DNA of 28,610 bases from Phoronis ovalis (lineage: Eukaryota > Phoronida > Phoronidae). Shown one piece after another: positions 11,301 to 20,172 of the stretch; the first letter of the stretch is position 1; every line of letters starts with the position of its first letter. The translations under genes and the position numbers were made by a program. The notes under the pieces were generated by a model. That model saw only the letters and a list, made by a program, of their open reading frames with translations. It did no database searches and had not been told where the DNA came from. The DNA lies in contig JAOXYB010037839.1 in the NCBI GenBank assembly GCA_028565635.1, positions 1-28,610 of the forward strand, read 5' to 3'.

Positions 11301-14300
11301 ATTAGAACACTATTAATCACTGGTTTGGGAGGTTTGGCCCTAATTGTATATCACGCGTATATCACTCCCACTCTGAATGATTCATCGGTTAGTGTTCATG
11401 CCTTCTCAACTAACGCATGGACTTAACGCCTGGACTTAATTTTCATTTATTATCTCGAAAAGCGGAAGCACGAAAATCCCTTTATTTATATACAAAATGC
11501 CAAGAAATTCTGGAGACACCAATCAAATTGCAGCTCACAATAATAGGTATAACAGTGGACTGAGCGGGTAGCTAGTGAAATAGGTCAAACATACACAGGA
11601 AAGCTGATCCTGATTGGTCAGAAAGCTAAGTTTAATGACGTATTTATTTCGTTCTTGTTCAATTGCAAGAAAATAACAACCAGGCACGGAACACTAATAG
11701 GTTGAATTATTCAGACTTTATCACTCCCTGACCAAGCTGAGCCTGATTCGCTGCATCTATGAAATATTGTCATGCTTAACTGTCCCATCGTTTCAAAATT
11801 AACTATAATTTTAATTAATTAATTTTAAAATGTTATATTTAGTTTTTTCCCTGTTGATAAGAGATGCAATAGAGTATAATACATGTACTCAATAATTTCT
11901 TTTTATACAAATTTGTTTCCTGATTTTTTAAAGTCAGATATATTTATTTATTTATAATGTAATTGATTGGTAGTTAGAATCTTCATAGAAACAGAAAATA
12001 GAGAGTTAATCAACTGATTGAACACAAAACTCTATTATATGTAGTGAACAAAAACATTGTATATAAACTCTAGGCTTGACATTTTAAAGTTTTTGGTCGA
12101 AGAAGTGCATGTACGTCACAGTAACCACAGTCGTACTATGCTGGCGGGATCACTTATCATTACAGGGTCTGGTCGTTCCAGGGCTTCATGCATGAAATTA
12201 TACTTTCTTTTGACGTGGTTAAACCCATTCGGGACAAACTATTCACATTTTACACTTTGAGTCGAATTTTGGACAGTTAAATGAAAAAATAGACTAATAA
12301 AAGTATACATTTTGGAAAGGTATTAACTTAAGAATTATGAAAAATTACTTTAAATATGTAATCAGTAAGGAGGCCATTTTGGATAAAAACGCACGTTTTT
12401 CAAAGTGTCACTGTAGATACAAATGTCAATGTAGATACAAAACTTGGCCAAAATTAACTTCATATAGACATCTCCAAAGGCTGCCTCAGATTTTTAAAAT
12501 GTTGTATCATTCAGTCAAAAGTTATGACTTTCCAAATTTTAATGAAAAAAATTCTAATAAAGGTATATGTTTTGTGAAAGGTATTAACTTAAGGATTATG
12601 AAAAATTACTATCACATGATTATGTAATCAGTAAGGGTGCCATTCATTGGGTAAGACCTCATATTTTTCAAAACGTAAACGTGTAGGTGCTAAGCTAAAG
12701 TTAACTTTCATCTTGGAACTCTAATAAAATGTCTCAAATTTTTCTTAATTCTTAAAGAATGTGCTTCTGTAGATATGGATGTCACAAACAAAAGTTCTGG
12801 CAGTTTCTACTTTGTATCTACGGAGGTGTTACACTTTATTCTTTATGAATTTTACATTTTACCCAAAATGGCCACCTTACTAATTATATAAGATAATTTT
12901 TCATAATCCTAAATTACTATCTTTCCAAAAATGTATACTTAATTATTAGTCTGTTTTATTCATTAAACTACTCTAAATTCGACGCAAACTTTAAAGTGTA
13001 CATAATTTGTTCATCCGTTGGGCTTATCAATTTTCGTTTATTATCTCGAAAAGTAGAAGAACGATAATCCCTTTTTTATATACAAAATGCCCGCGAATTA
13101 AAGTCTTGACACCAATTAAATTGCAGCTTACAATAATAGGTAGAACAGTGGACTAAGCGAGTAGCTAGTAAAATATGTCAATCACACAGAAAGAAAAGCT
13201 TGTCTCGATTGGGTCAAAAGTTTAATGACGTGTTTATTTCGCTCTTATTAAATTGAAGGAATATAACGACAATTGACTATTTCATGCACTTGAGGCCGCT
13301 ACAGTCAGACCCTCTCAATACCGGCATCCTTTAGCTATACGCAACACTTTTTTTTTAAATCTGACTTTAGGCAAGGTTTAGTCGGTGAAAATTTTGCAAA
13401 ATTAAAAAATCTTAATAAATAGTTGTTTATGTATTGATATGCTAACAAAAGGAGGGTATTTCTTTGATCAACGAACACAAATTTTTTTGTTTGATTTTGG
13501 CTGGGTGTGCGAAGGAAGCGTTGTGTGAATGAACTGAATCATGTGAGCACACGCGGAACTACGTCATTGTTCATTCACAAAATGATACACGCTGTGACTG
13601 GTGTGGGTCCACCAAGCGCATGCAAATAGTCTATTGATGTTAATTGAGAAGGTTCGGAACACTAACCGATGGATTTATTCAGACTGGAGCAAGTCTAGCC
13701 ACATTAGCGAAGCCCAGGAATGATCAGACGAGTCTAACTACCTTAATCTAAATGTTACATTGTAGGCATCTGCTGCTTTTAATCATTTCTTGTCAACACA
13801 TGGCACGACACCAGAAAAATTAACCTCTCCTGAATTGATTGCATTATCCCACTTCCTGTGTGGAATTACACCTGAACAGATTAAAAGAATACCCCAGCGT
13901 GTATACAAGTAAGAATCAATGCTAGAAAGAAGATGACTCTTTGTTTTAGAAATATACCGTCTCACTATAAAGAAAGATATGGCTCTTTCCCAATGTCAAA
14001 CTTCTTAAGTTTTGGAATGAAAATTATGACTAATTGTGTGTGCGCTGACAGTTTACACTTCACTCACGATATGTGAGTGTGTTTTTCAGTTTTTTACTCG
14101 GTGTGTGACATCATCTCGTACTTCTTTTTTAAAAACTCATGTCTACAATTTATTTGGTTGTAAGACATACATGAATGTAAAATTTAGTTATATTGGCGTG
14201 GATTTAGATCAAATTGTTGTCTGGTGACTAGCAGGTTGAAATTCTTGTACCGTGTGTAAATTTCTGGTCACACAACTCAGTAAATTTCTGATGTCGAGTT

Positions 14301-17300
14301 CCATTCGGATATCCATAGCACATACACAGGGGATACAAGTATGCAGTGAATTTATTGCTTGTAATGACAACGGTCGAAATTCTTGTGTCTAGGGAAGCTG
14401 CCACTTCAGTTGGGTTAGTGACATCATGCAGCTACGAACAGCTTCAAGCCTGGGTTTCTCTTGTAAAGAAACTACATGAAGATACAGTGGAAACATGGGG
14501 AACCGATATCATTATTGAAATGGGTAATCTTGTAGGTAAGCATCAAGTGTTTGTATACATCAAGCGCACACTTTACATTACCAGTGATTTTTACATGTAC
14601 GTTAGGATGTGTTACTTAACGACCATTAAGCAATTTTTTGTTCGCACTTAAAATGTGCTAATTAACAAACCAATAATAAAATGTTGTTTCCTTTTAGAGA
14701 AGGGATTAAGCACTTCCTACTAAAAATTGTACCTAAATCAACAGAAACCTCACAAAAAATTGTACTTAAATCAATTGATGTTTCGGAGTGTCACATTTAA
14801 TCGTTATTATACACCATAATACAGTCATGATAAAGAAAGTACTGACTTTCTAGTACATGACCTTAAACTACTTTAATATTACTACAGCTGTCCTTGCACT
14901 GGGACTTTATTTAACTAGTTCGGAACCAGTTAAAAAGTAACCAAATCGAAACCAGTTAAAACATGTCCATTTTTCTTAAGTGTAGACACAAATGAATCGA
15001 CTCAAATAAACTAAAAATACACAAAAAGCGTGTGTGGACGAAACATAAACGGGCTTAGCTCTAACCGCGCGGTGTATTTTTAACTGACATCGAACTAGTT
15101 AGGAAACACAGTATAAATACAGCTTTAGTGATTATATTACTAGCTTATACTATATGTAGGTGGATATTTTTTCTTTCGTATGTATCTGTGTTGGATTTAG
15201 TACATAATAAAGAAACTGTTGATATCCCATGTCCTTAATAAGGTGAATATAAGTAAAAAGAATTGGAGATACAGTTCAACCAGCATAACATTGGTGGGTC
15301 GGATTGGAGATACAGTTCAACCAGCATAACATTGGTGGGTCGGATTGGAGATACAGTTCAACCAGCATAACATTGGTGGGTCGGATCTGCGATGTAATAA
15401 ATGCACGTAAATTCCAAATAAGTTGTAATAAACAGGAAAAAAAATGGAATAACCACGCACGACCCACATAAAATTAATTAGTCATTAACACGCTTGCTTT
15501 AATTTTTTAATTGGCGACTCGGTTCTGTTATGTAGCATAGCTATAAGTTACAAGCAATGTTAAACAATATAACCAAATTTGTTGCATTCTTCTGGTACGA
15601 TACGCCACTGCCAGAACACAGGAAACGCCACAGTTGAACAGGTCGAAACATCTAAATGTTGTATGGATCAATGACCATTGTATACCTAGTATAGAACTCC
15701 CATAATAATTCATATTATTATTACAACTGCGCGGTGGGGCTCGAATCGGCGTTGGATACCTGAAAGCATTGACCCTAGCCATAGTAGGAAGCTTTAACCC
15801 AGGTAGTACCCCATAACAATCAGCGTGGTGATAGGGCAATATCCTATAGCTATAGAGCCGCAATACTGGTTTCAGGTGTTGAAATCCACCCCATACATAT
15901 GGGCCATTCATGGAACTTGAAATCGCGGGGTATCATATAAGTACACGTACGAATACATTTTCCACACACAGATAATGATCCAGAATGCCATGAATATCTT
16001 ATATATGAGAACCTTATAAATCTCTTGTTTTAGGTGGTTTCAACCAGGCCGAAATTAGTTCACTGACTCCAGCTCAAATAGAAGTTCTTTCTCCGTCAGT
16101 TATATCGAGCTTGCCAGCCGAAGCTGTATCCGTAAGTGAAACTAAATGCTATTATATCCGTTAGTATATATCATATAAATTTTCCTAAAAAATATAGACT
16201 AGTCTAATCATTGATTTTATTTTTTGGAAAACATATGGGATTGTGATTGCCCTCAGATCAGAAAATATATTGCAGAAATCATAAATTCCCTTTTTTTACC
16301 GATTTTGACAAAAATATTAATGCCGTACAATTTTAATGAATTTTAAAAATAAAATTGTAATTCTTCAAAACACTACTGAGTTGCAAATCTATACACTGCA
16401 TCGCTTATAATTTATATAAGCAAGTAGAAAAACGCGTATTTATTGTGACATGTATGTGTTTGTCAAACAAAATACTCACTGAGTTAAAGCATAAATCGAA
16501 TACATGGTGTATTGTTTTATATCGTTTAAATAATTTTTTTAATAATATATTTTAGGGATTTACGTCCACCCAGTTTTCATATTTTGACTCGAGCCAGTCT
16601 GGTGTCTTGTTGGATTATCAGCTTGTGAGTTTGGACCCCATCATCCAGATAGAATTACGTAATTATACCGTACTTCCTATGACAACAACAACAACTGTTG
16701 CTCCAACAACAACAACTGCTGCTCCAACAACAACAACTGCTGCTCCAACAACAACAACGACAACTGCTGCTCCAACAACAACAACAATAACTGCTGCTCC
16801 AACAACAACAACTGCTGCTCCAACAACAACAACTGCTGCTCCAACAACAACAACGACAACTGCTTCTCCAACAACAACAACAACAACAACTGCTGCTCCA
16901 ACAACAACAACAACAACAACTGCTGCTCCAACAACGACAACAACAACAACTACTACTACTACTACTGCTCCAACTTCAACGACTGCTGCTGCACCAACAA
17001 CAACGACTGCTGCTGCACCAACAACAACGACTGCTGCTGCACCAACAACAACGACTGCTGCTGCACCAACAACAACGACTGCTGCTGCTGCACCAACAAC
17101 AACGACTGCTGCTCAAGCTACGACAGCTGGATCAACAACAACATCACCAACCACTGTAACGACCACGACGATTCCTGCTGGTGTTTCTGCAACTACTGCC
17201 ACTGTAACTAAGACGCAAGAAGACATCACAGAACCTGAAATTATTCAAAAACAAACCACGTTGTCATCTGTTCAGCAGCCACTTGTAACAGGATCCCAGC

Positions 17301-18724
17301 GAAACAGTGAAGCGACTTCAACAAGGTATGTAAATGATCTAACAACACAAAATAGTGCAGTAACAACAGAGTTGCAAGGAATTCAGCAAGGTGTCACCCA
17401 AAATGGCGACGTTTCCACTACAGACATAGAATTTCCGACACAAGAAGACAGAACACAAATTCAAATTAATCATAGACAACCTACGTCATCTGTTCAGCAA
17501 CTTGTAACAGGGACCCAACGAAACGGTGAAACGACTTCTACAAGTCAAGTTAGCGATCTATCATCACAAAATAGTGAAGTTACAACAGGATCGCAGGAAC
17601 TTCAGCAACGTGTCACCCAAAATGGCGAAGTTTCCACTCCAGAACAAGGAACCGAACACTGGAAAATTGTAAATCTACAAACATCCACAAATAACGTGGA
17701 AAACAACGGTAATATTGAAGCTGGAATTCAACAAACAACCACGAGACAAATAAATAAAGAAACAACAAATGCGAATAACGACCAAACTGAAGAAACAAGA
17801 AATGAAGGCTACCATTCAAGGGAACAAGGTGTTATTACAGGCTCTCAGCAAGAATACGAGCAAACTCCAACTACACAATCTTCACCTATTGAAGGTAACG
17901 GAAATCAAATTGAAGGACATTCCGAAAAACCACAGGGCTCCGAAACTACAAAAAGGTTAGTAATTTAATACATGTAACATATTTGCTGTCATACGCAGTA
18001 TGTAACATTTCAAAAAATTAAATACTCCTTTCAAAATTAATTGTTTATTAGCAGAGGTGTGTGTGTGTTATTTTGGTGTTTCGACTGACTCACTGTTAAA
18101 CACTAATATTGTTATATCTTATTCTTACTGCAACAGTTCCCCTATTGACAGTAAAGAACAGCAGAAACAACTGAATGGAGGCAATGATGGAGGAGGCGAT
18201 TACCTAAATGGAAATAGAGGTGACAGTGGTAAGTAAATCTTCCTAATAATACATTTCCGTAATATAGATAACAACTGGCTTCAAGATACATATATGAATT
18301 ACAAAAATGAGTATTTATTGAAATTTAAACGTCTATGGAACAGACATGTCGAGGTTTTCTTCAGTAATGGCAATCTCTATATATGGTGAGCGTATTGTGT
18401 ATCATAATTTCTAAAAACAAGTGTTTTTTTCTGTTTAATCATGAATATGCATGTTTTTGTGGTTGTTTCCGTAATATTTTTATAAGATTATTCAGCTGAA
18501 ACATTTTCTCAATGTTCGTAAATAACCACAAATTACATGATTGCTTCCTGTCCGTTATATCTCAGTGCAAATAAATATCATGTATTTTAATTAATACAAA
18601 ATATGTGGTTGTTGTTGATTTCATATTCAGTATATCTGTTACAGGTGTGCCGGCGTCCACAGTACCAGGGGTTCTACTCGTCATAATGAGTATCTGCATT
18701 ACTGCTGCCCTGCAAACTCTGTAA
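1067..18724 (+). CDS. Mesothelin/otoancorin/stereocilin-superfamily protein with mucin stalk, probably GPI-anchored (5' partial, 21 exons)
   Basis: Joined exons: 1067-1204, 1430-1611, 3090-3258, 3542-3675, 4121-4244, 4651-4836, 5152-5382, 7085-7302, 7747-7870, 8636-8739, 9214-9340, 9541-9728, 9992-10272, 10490-10668, 11043-11198, 13766-13908, 14393-14535, 16034-16131, 16556-17955, 18137-18228, 18645-18724. Every junction is AG/GT and every phase matches, giving 4497 nt (1498 aa plus stop). The family call is by eye. Repeated Leu-rich helical units carry motifs such as LSPSELGTYL, LSASEVTQL and LTPAQIEVL, with spaced Cys pairs and a short hydrophobic C-terminus, as in mesothelin, otoancorin and stereocilin. 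Family members act at the extracellular face in adhesion or as apical matrix anchors; I infer such a role here. The upstream signal peptide is not in view. Length is between otoancorin (about 1150 aa) and stereocilin (about 1800 aa), well above mesothelin (about 630 aa). One or more phase-0 exons could be missing from the large introns 7 and 15. Confidence 0.78.
2042..2445. repeat. Foldback/MITE-like element in intron 2
   Basis: An AT-rich segment of about 400 bp whose halves are imperfect inverted copies. The left arm (about 2042-2165) runs AAGGTGG, TGGTAG, then TTTGATTTTTTTAATTTTATT and on to TTAATATTTTTAAAATAAG. The right arm (about 2309-2445) reads back as AAGGTGAAAAG, CTGGTAG, TTGATTTTTTATG, AATTTTATTAATAATT. 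Ends are AAGGTG and CACCTT. No coding capacity is seen, and no clean target-site duplication is evident, so the class is undecided. Confidence 0.5.
5383..7084. other. Intron 7 (1.7 kb), no exon supported
   Basis: Lies between two phase-0 junctions. It has a relatively GC-richer central part (about 5940-6360) containing CCCGTGTCATGTGGCATG and the perfect palindrome GTCAATTTTGAC (about 6338-6349). This part reads like degraded repeat DNA rather than coding sequence. Short open frames here (both strands) have no recognisable product. A 44-base bracketed segment at 5775-5818 is out of phase with the gene. Confidence 0.4.
7085..10272 (+). other. Exons 8-13: second helical-repeat region ending in the furin-site exon (residues 389-735)
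   Basis: Exons 8-13 continue the amphipathic, Leu-rich helical repeats. Exon 9 carries GLLSCVPRDELHLIP, exon 12 carries LVGLSPSELGTYLDST followed by TEQAKALVEILNL, and exon 13 carries LGWILELFPEENIQNLP. These Leu-Ser-Pro-x-Glu and Leu-Pro turns between helices are typical of the mesothelin/stereocilin superhelix. Intron phases inside the block are 2, 0, 2, 0, 2, and the block leaves in phase 1. The end of exon 13 becomes strongly basic (Lys/Arg-rich from about residue 691) before the protease site, unlike the flanking repeats, and looks like an exposed linker. Confidence 0.7.
10239..10250 (+). other. Predicted furin/proprotein convertase cleavage site RQRR|E
   Basis: Codons 10239-10250 encode Arg-Gln-Arg-Arg, followed by Glu at 10251 and then ANATDS, which includes a potential N-glycosylation site. 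This is residues 725-728 of the partial protein and matches the R-x-[KR]-R consensus for furin. It sits just upstream of the mesothelin-like core, the same place where vertebrate mesothelin precursor is cut by furin to release the soluble N-terminal fragment. Cleavage is inferred, not shown. Confidence 0.65.
10677..10787. repeat. Tandem repeat, three copies of about 36 bp at the start of intron 14
   Basis: Units starting ACTGTGACTTTACATT at 10677, 10713 and 10749 each end in TATAATTGTCTATA. The third copy carries a 4-base insertion (CCGG). The array begins 8 bases after the exon 14 end at 10668, immediately beyond the GTCAGT donor. Confidence 0.9.
11370..11720. mobile_element. MITE-like non-autonomous DNA transposon, copy 1
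   Basis: The left end reads CTCTGAATGATTCATCGGTT then AGTGTTC. The right end, on the reverse strand, reads GTCTGAATAATTCAACCTAT then TAGTGTTCC, making imperfect terminal inverted repeats of about 28 bp. The octamer TCACTCCC occurs directly outside both ends (11362-11369 and 11721-11728), consistent with an 8-bp target-site duplication as made by hAT-type transposases. There is no coding capacity. The interior (about 11440-11680) matches 13025-13265. Confidence 0.55.
12220..13026. mobile_element. Foldback-type element with long inverted arms and an internal direct copy
   Basis: The left arm (about 12220-12385) is an imperfect inverted copy of the right arm (about 12860-13026). Shared stretches include GTCGAATTT, AGACTAATAA, AAGTATACATTTT, TTATGAAAAATTA and AGTAAGG followed by GGCCATTTTGG. 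A third copy of the arm interior lies in direct orientation at about 12540-12655, sharing AAAGGTATTAACTTAAG and ATGTAATCAGTAAGG. No transposase is present. The open frame 12337-12627 lies inside these repeats and is not a gene. Confidence 0.55.
13025..13690. mobile_element. MITE-like element, copy 2, longer and lacking a recognisable left end
   Basis: Bases 13025-13265 match 11440-11680 at clearly above chance identity (shared TTATTATCTCGAAAAG, TATATACAAAATGCC, AACAGTGGACT and TTTAATGACGT). The right end at about 13652-13690 has GTTCGGAACACTAACCGATG then TTATTCAGACTGGAG, the same terminal repeat as copy 1. It carries about 390 bp (13266-13655) that copy 1 lacks. The left terminal repeat is not visible, and the foldback element abuts or interrupts that side. 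Confidence 0.5.
15262..15386. repeat. Tandem repeat, three near-identical 41-bp copies
   Basis: Units begin ATTGGAGATACAGTTCAACC at 15262, 15303 and 15344, exactly 41 bases apart, each ending CATTGGTGGGTCGG. I see no internal differences between copies, which points to a recent expansion. The reverse-strand open frame over it is an artefact of the repeat (41 is not a multiple of 3). Confidence 0.93.
15690..15912. repeat. Possible SINE-like fragment
   Basis: A less AT-rich block inside intron 17 with GGGGCTCGAATCGG near 15736, which resembles the B box of a tRNA-type RNA polymerase III promoter (GGTTCGANNCC). The flanking five-base stem of a T arm is not complementary and no A box is clear, so this is not a tRNA gene. 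It could be a decayed tRNA-derived repeat or chance. Confidence 0.2.
16682..17212 (+). other. Mucin-like Thr/Pro/Ala stalk within exon 19 (residues about 1018-1194)
   Basis: About 177 residues made almost entirely of Thr, Pro and Ala in AAPTTTT-type units, with runs of up to twelve Thr. The 5' half has variable (ACA)n-rich units. The 3' half has a regular 24-base unit encoding AAAPTTTT, repeated about five times between about 16980 and 17105, one copy longer by one codon. Such segments are densely O-glycosylated and form stiff extended stalks, which suits a position between the helical core and the membrane anchor. The complementary-strand open frame (16677-16949, Leu/Gln repeats) is a shadow of this region. 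Confidence 0.9.
17213..17955 (+). other. Gln/Thr/Asn/Ser/Glu-rich linker with an internal duplication (exon 19, residues about 1195-1441)
   Basis: Low-complexity, hydrophilic, probably disordered sequence after the mucin stalk. About 60 residues are present twice: the first copy at about 17252-17430, the second at about 17474-17640. Both contain SSVQQ, LVTG, QRN, TTELQ/TTGSQ-like stretches and VTQNG[DE]VST. Exon 19 ends in phase 2 at a GTTAGT donor after 17955. The open frame simply reads into a stop 13 bases later, so splicing here is inferred from the in-phase downstream exons. Confidence 0.7.
18137..18724 (+). other. Exons 20-21: RGDS motif and GPI-anchor signal (residues 1442-1498)
   Basis: Exon 20 (18137-18228) encodes a Gly/Asn/Asp-rich segment ending NGNRGDSG, with RGDS at 18216-18227. 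Exon 21 (18645-18724) encodes GVPASTVPG followed by a hydrophobic tail VLLVIMSICITAALQTL and a TAA stop. A short hydrophobic end without a basic cytoplasmic tail, preceded by small residues (D-S-G, candidate omega site), is the usual GPI-attachment signal, as in mesothelin and otoancorin. A single-pass membrane protein with almost no cytoplasmic tail is the less likely alternative. Confidence 0.75.
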
Positions 18725-18841
18725 ACTCGGCACTTCCAGAAAACATGTACAAACACTATTATGGATACTTCAATGGAATCTTCACTCTAACGGTGTTTCA
18801 TTTTTTCAATAACTATTTTTGAAATGTATAAGGTAGAACAT

Positions 18842-18898
18842 ATTAAAAAATTAGAGTAGTATGTACATTCGATTCATTGTGTGTTTTTTTTATGTTAT
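18842..18898 (+). terminator. Candidate polyadenylation region of the mesothelin-like gene
   Basis: ATTAAA at 18842-18847, about 120 bases after the stop, is followed 30 bases later by a GT/T-rich tract (TGTGTGTTTTTTTTATG) of the kind that binds CstF. No AATAAA lies nearer to the stop codon. Inferred from motif spacing only. Confidence 0.4.
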
Positions 18899-20128
18899 TA
18901 TGCATGTGGGGTGATTGATACATAACGTAAAATGTAAAGGTATACTTGGTTGTCACAATATTTTCTTTTTGTTCATTATGTACGACTGCAGTTAACCTTA
19001 ACAGACGGATATTTGTTCACCACTTCTTTCATATTTAATTTAAGAAGAAAAAAAAATAGAATTGTTTTTAGTTTTCACTTAGTGTCTAAATAATATTTTA
19101 ATTTCATTCGATGAAAGATATCTTTTCAAAAATGACCTTTGTTTCAATTTCTAAATTTACATTTTACCCGCTCGTCGATATACTGGTTTATGCCTTTCTT
19201 ATACTACATAGATGCAAACCAGAATTTTGAAATTAAATCATAACAAAATCATTCGTTTCTTACAATTGCAAATTAAATACAGTAGCGAATGGAGTTCATA
19301 GTTCCGAGGATTCCTCAGTTTATTGAAGACAGGAAGCCTTGCTGTATTTACAAAGCAACCAACATTAACTCTGCGCAAGTTTGTTTTATAGAATATAAAA
19401 TAAAACTACCTATAAAGAAAATGGGATATTGAATTAATTTTTAAAATGCATCTGGTAGTAATTTACAATGAAAAAACGATACATTACTTACTTTTGTATG
19501 TTTAGTTATAATTCAAACATTACAAATATCGATCCGATTTGAAGACTAAATTATTTGTGGGCACAGATATGGAACATGAAGCAGTTCACATTTAGGGGAA
19601 ATTAGTATTGCTGAAATTAGAACTAAAGGCGAACGTATAAAAGTCGGTAACATAGATAAAACTGTTAACAATATTTGTTGCTAGATACCATGTGAAAAAT
19701 AAGTATGTAAGAGTTCAGCGGAGGTTGAGGGAGATTTTTTTTTACAGCTTGTGGATAAGACTAAGGCTAAATTTAGCCTCGGGCTTTAAGTAAAACTATA
19801 TATTAAATATTAAATGCACGTATGAATACATTTAAGAAAGCATTTTTTTTAGGAATCGGCTTCGATTTCCTGATCGACCTCAAAACAGTAAAAATTTAAA
19901 CAAAATTTGAAATAAAAATTAAAGATAGTTACTATATTTAAAAGATTTAGTATAATGCTAAGAGACACTGTTACTTAATCGCTACAAAATATGATGAGAT
20001 ACTGCAGTTAATGGTAATAAAGACTAACATTACATGTTATACAACATAAAGTAATAACACATATAACAAAAACCTGCAAATACTCTACTTTTTGCATTGT
20101 TTTTATATATAACACTTGTAAAAACATT

Positions 20129-20172
20129 GGATATACATGTACATAACCGTGGATATACATGTACATAAGCGT
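20129..20172. repeat. Two tandem 22-bp copies
   Basis: GGATATACATGTACATAA followed by CCGT or GCGT, at 20129-20150 and 20151-20172, differing at one base. Each contains the palindrome TACATGTA. Confidence 0.9.

Larger units (their letters stand above)
11199..13765. other. Intron 15 (2.6 kb), filled with inverted-repeat elements
   Basis: The longest intron of the gene, phase 0 on both sides. Most of its length is accounted for by two related copies of a MITE-like element and a separate foldback element (listed individually). Between them, 11730-12215 is AT-rich with no recognised feature. I saw no in-phase exon, although a phase-0 exon could be hidden. Confidence 0.6.
14536..16033. other. Intron 17 (1.5 kb)
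   Basis: Phase-1 intron between the GTAAGC donor after 14535 and the TTTTAG acceptor before 16034. It holds a three-copy 41-bp tandem repeat and a possible SINE-like fragment (both listed); the remainder is AT-rich and unremarkable. Confidence 0.6.
10490..16678 (+). other. Exons 14-18 and start of exon 19: mesothelin-like core (residues 736-1016)
   Basis: This is the best basis for the family call. Exon 15 has DTVIRSSGVIAQGLSASEVT followed by LNFTNLDNVNAIG, resembling the mesothelin helix pair that precedes its N-W-N-V-T-S-L-E segment. Exon 16 has FLCGITPEQIKRIPQRVYK, and exon 17 continues with VTSCSYEQLQAW, preserving the Cys spacing and the Cys-x-[LI]-[ST]-P-E-x-[LI] pattern of mesothelin. 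Exon 18 has EISSLTPAQIEVLSPSVISS. Introns after exons 14 to 18 have phases 0, 0, 2, 1, 0. After cleavage at RQRR this core would remain attached to the mucin stalk and membrane anchor. The comparison is from memory of the family, not from an alignment. Confidence 0.72.

Noticed and set aside
12337-12627. 96-codon plus-strand open frame
   Set aside because: It lies wholly inside foldback repeats whose modules are duplicated and inverted around it, and it has no splice or domain support.
15276-15467. Minus-strand open frame with repeated Cys-Tyr-Ala-Gly and Ser-Asn-Pro-Thr-His words
   Set aside because: Generated by the 41-bp tandem repeat within an intron.
15725-15760. tRNA gene suggested by a T-loop-like TCGAATC
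   Set aside because: The T-arm stem does not pair, and no acceptor stem or A box can be found at the expected spacing.
15528-15911. 127-codon minus-strand open frame
   Set aside because: No domain or signal recognised; coincides with a GC-richer patch that looks like repeat DNA.
16677-16949. Minus-strand open frame rich in Leu and Gln
   Set aside because: It is the exact complement of the Thr/Pro/Ala repeat; any (ACA)n-rich coding repeat gives such a shadow frame.
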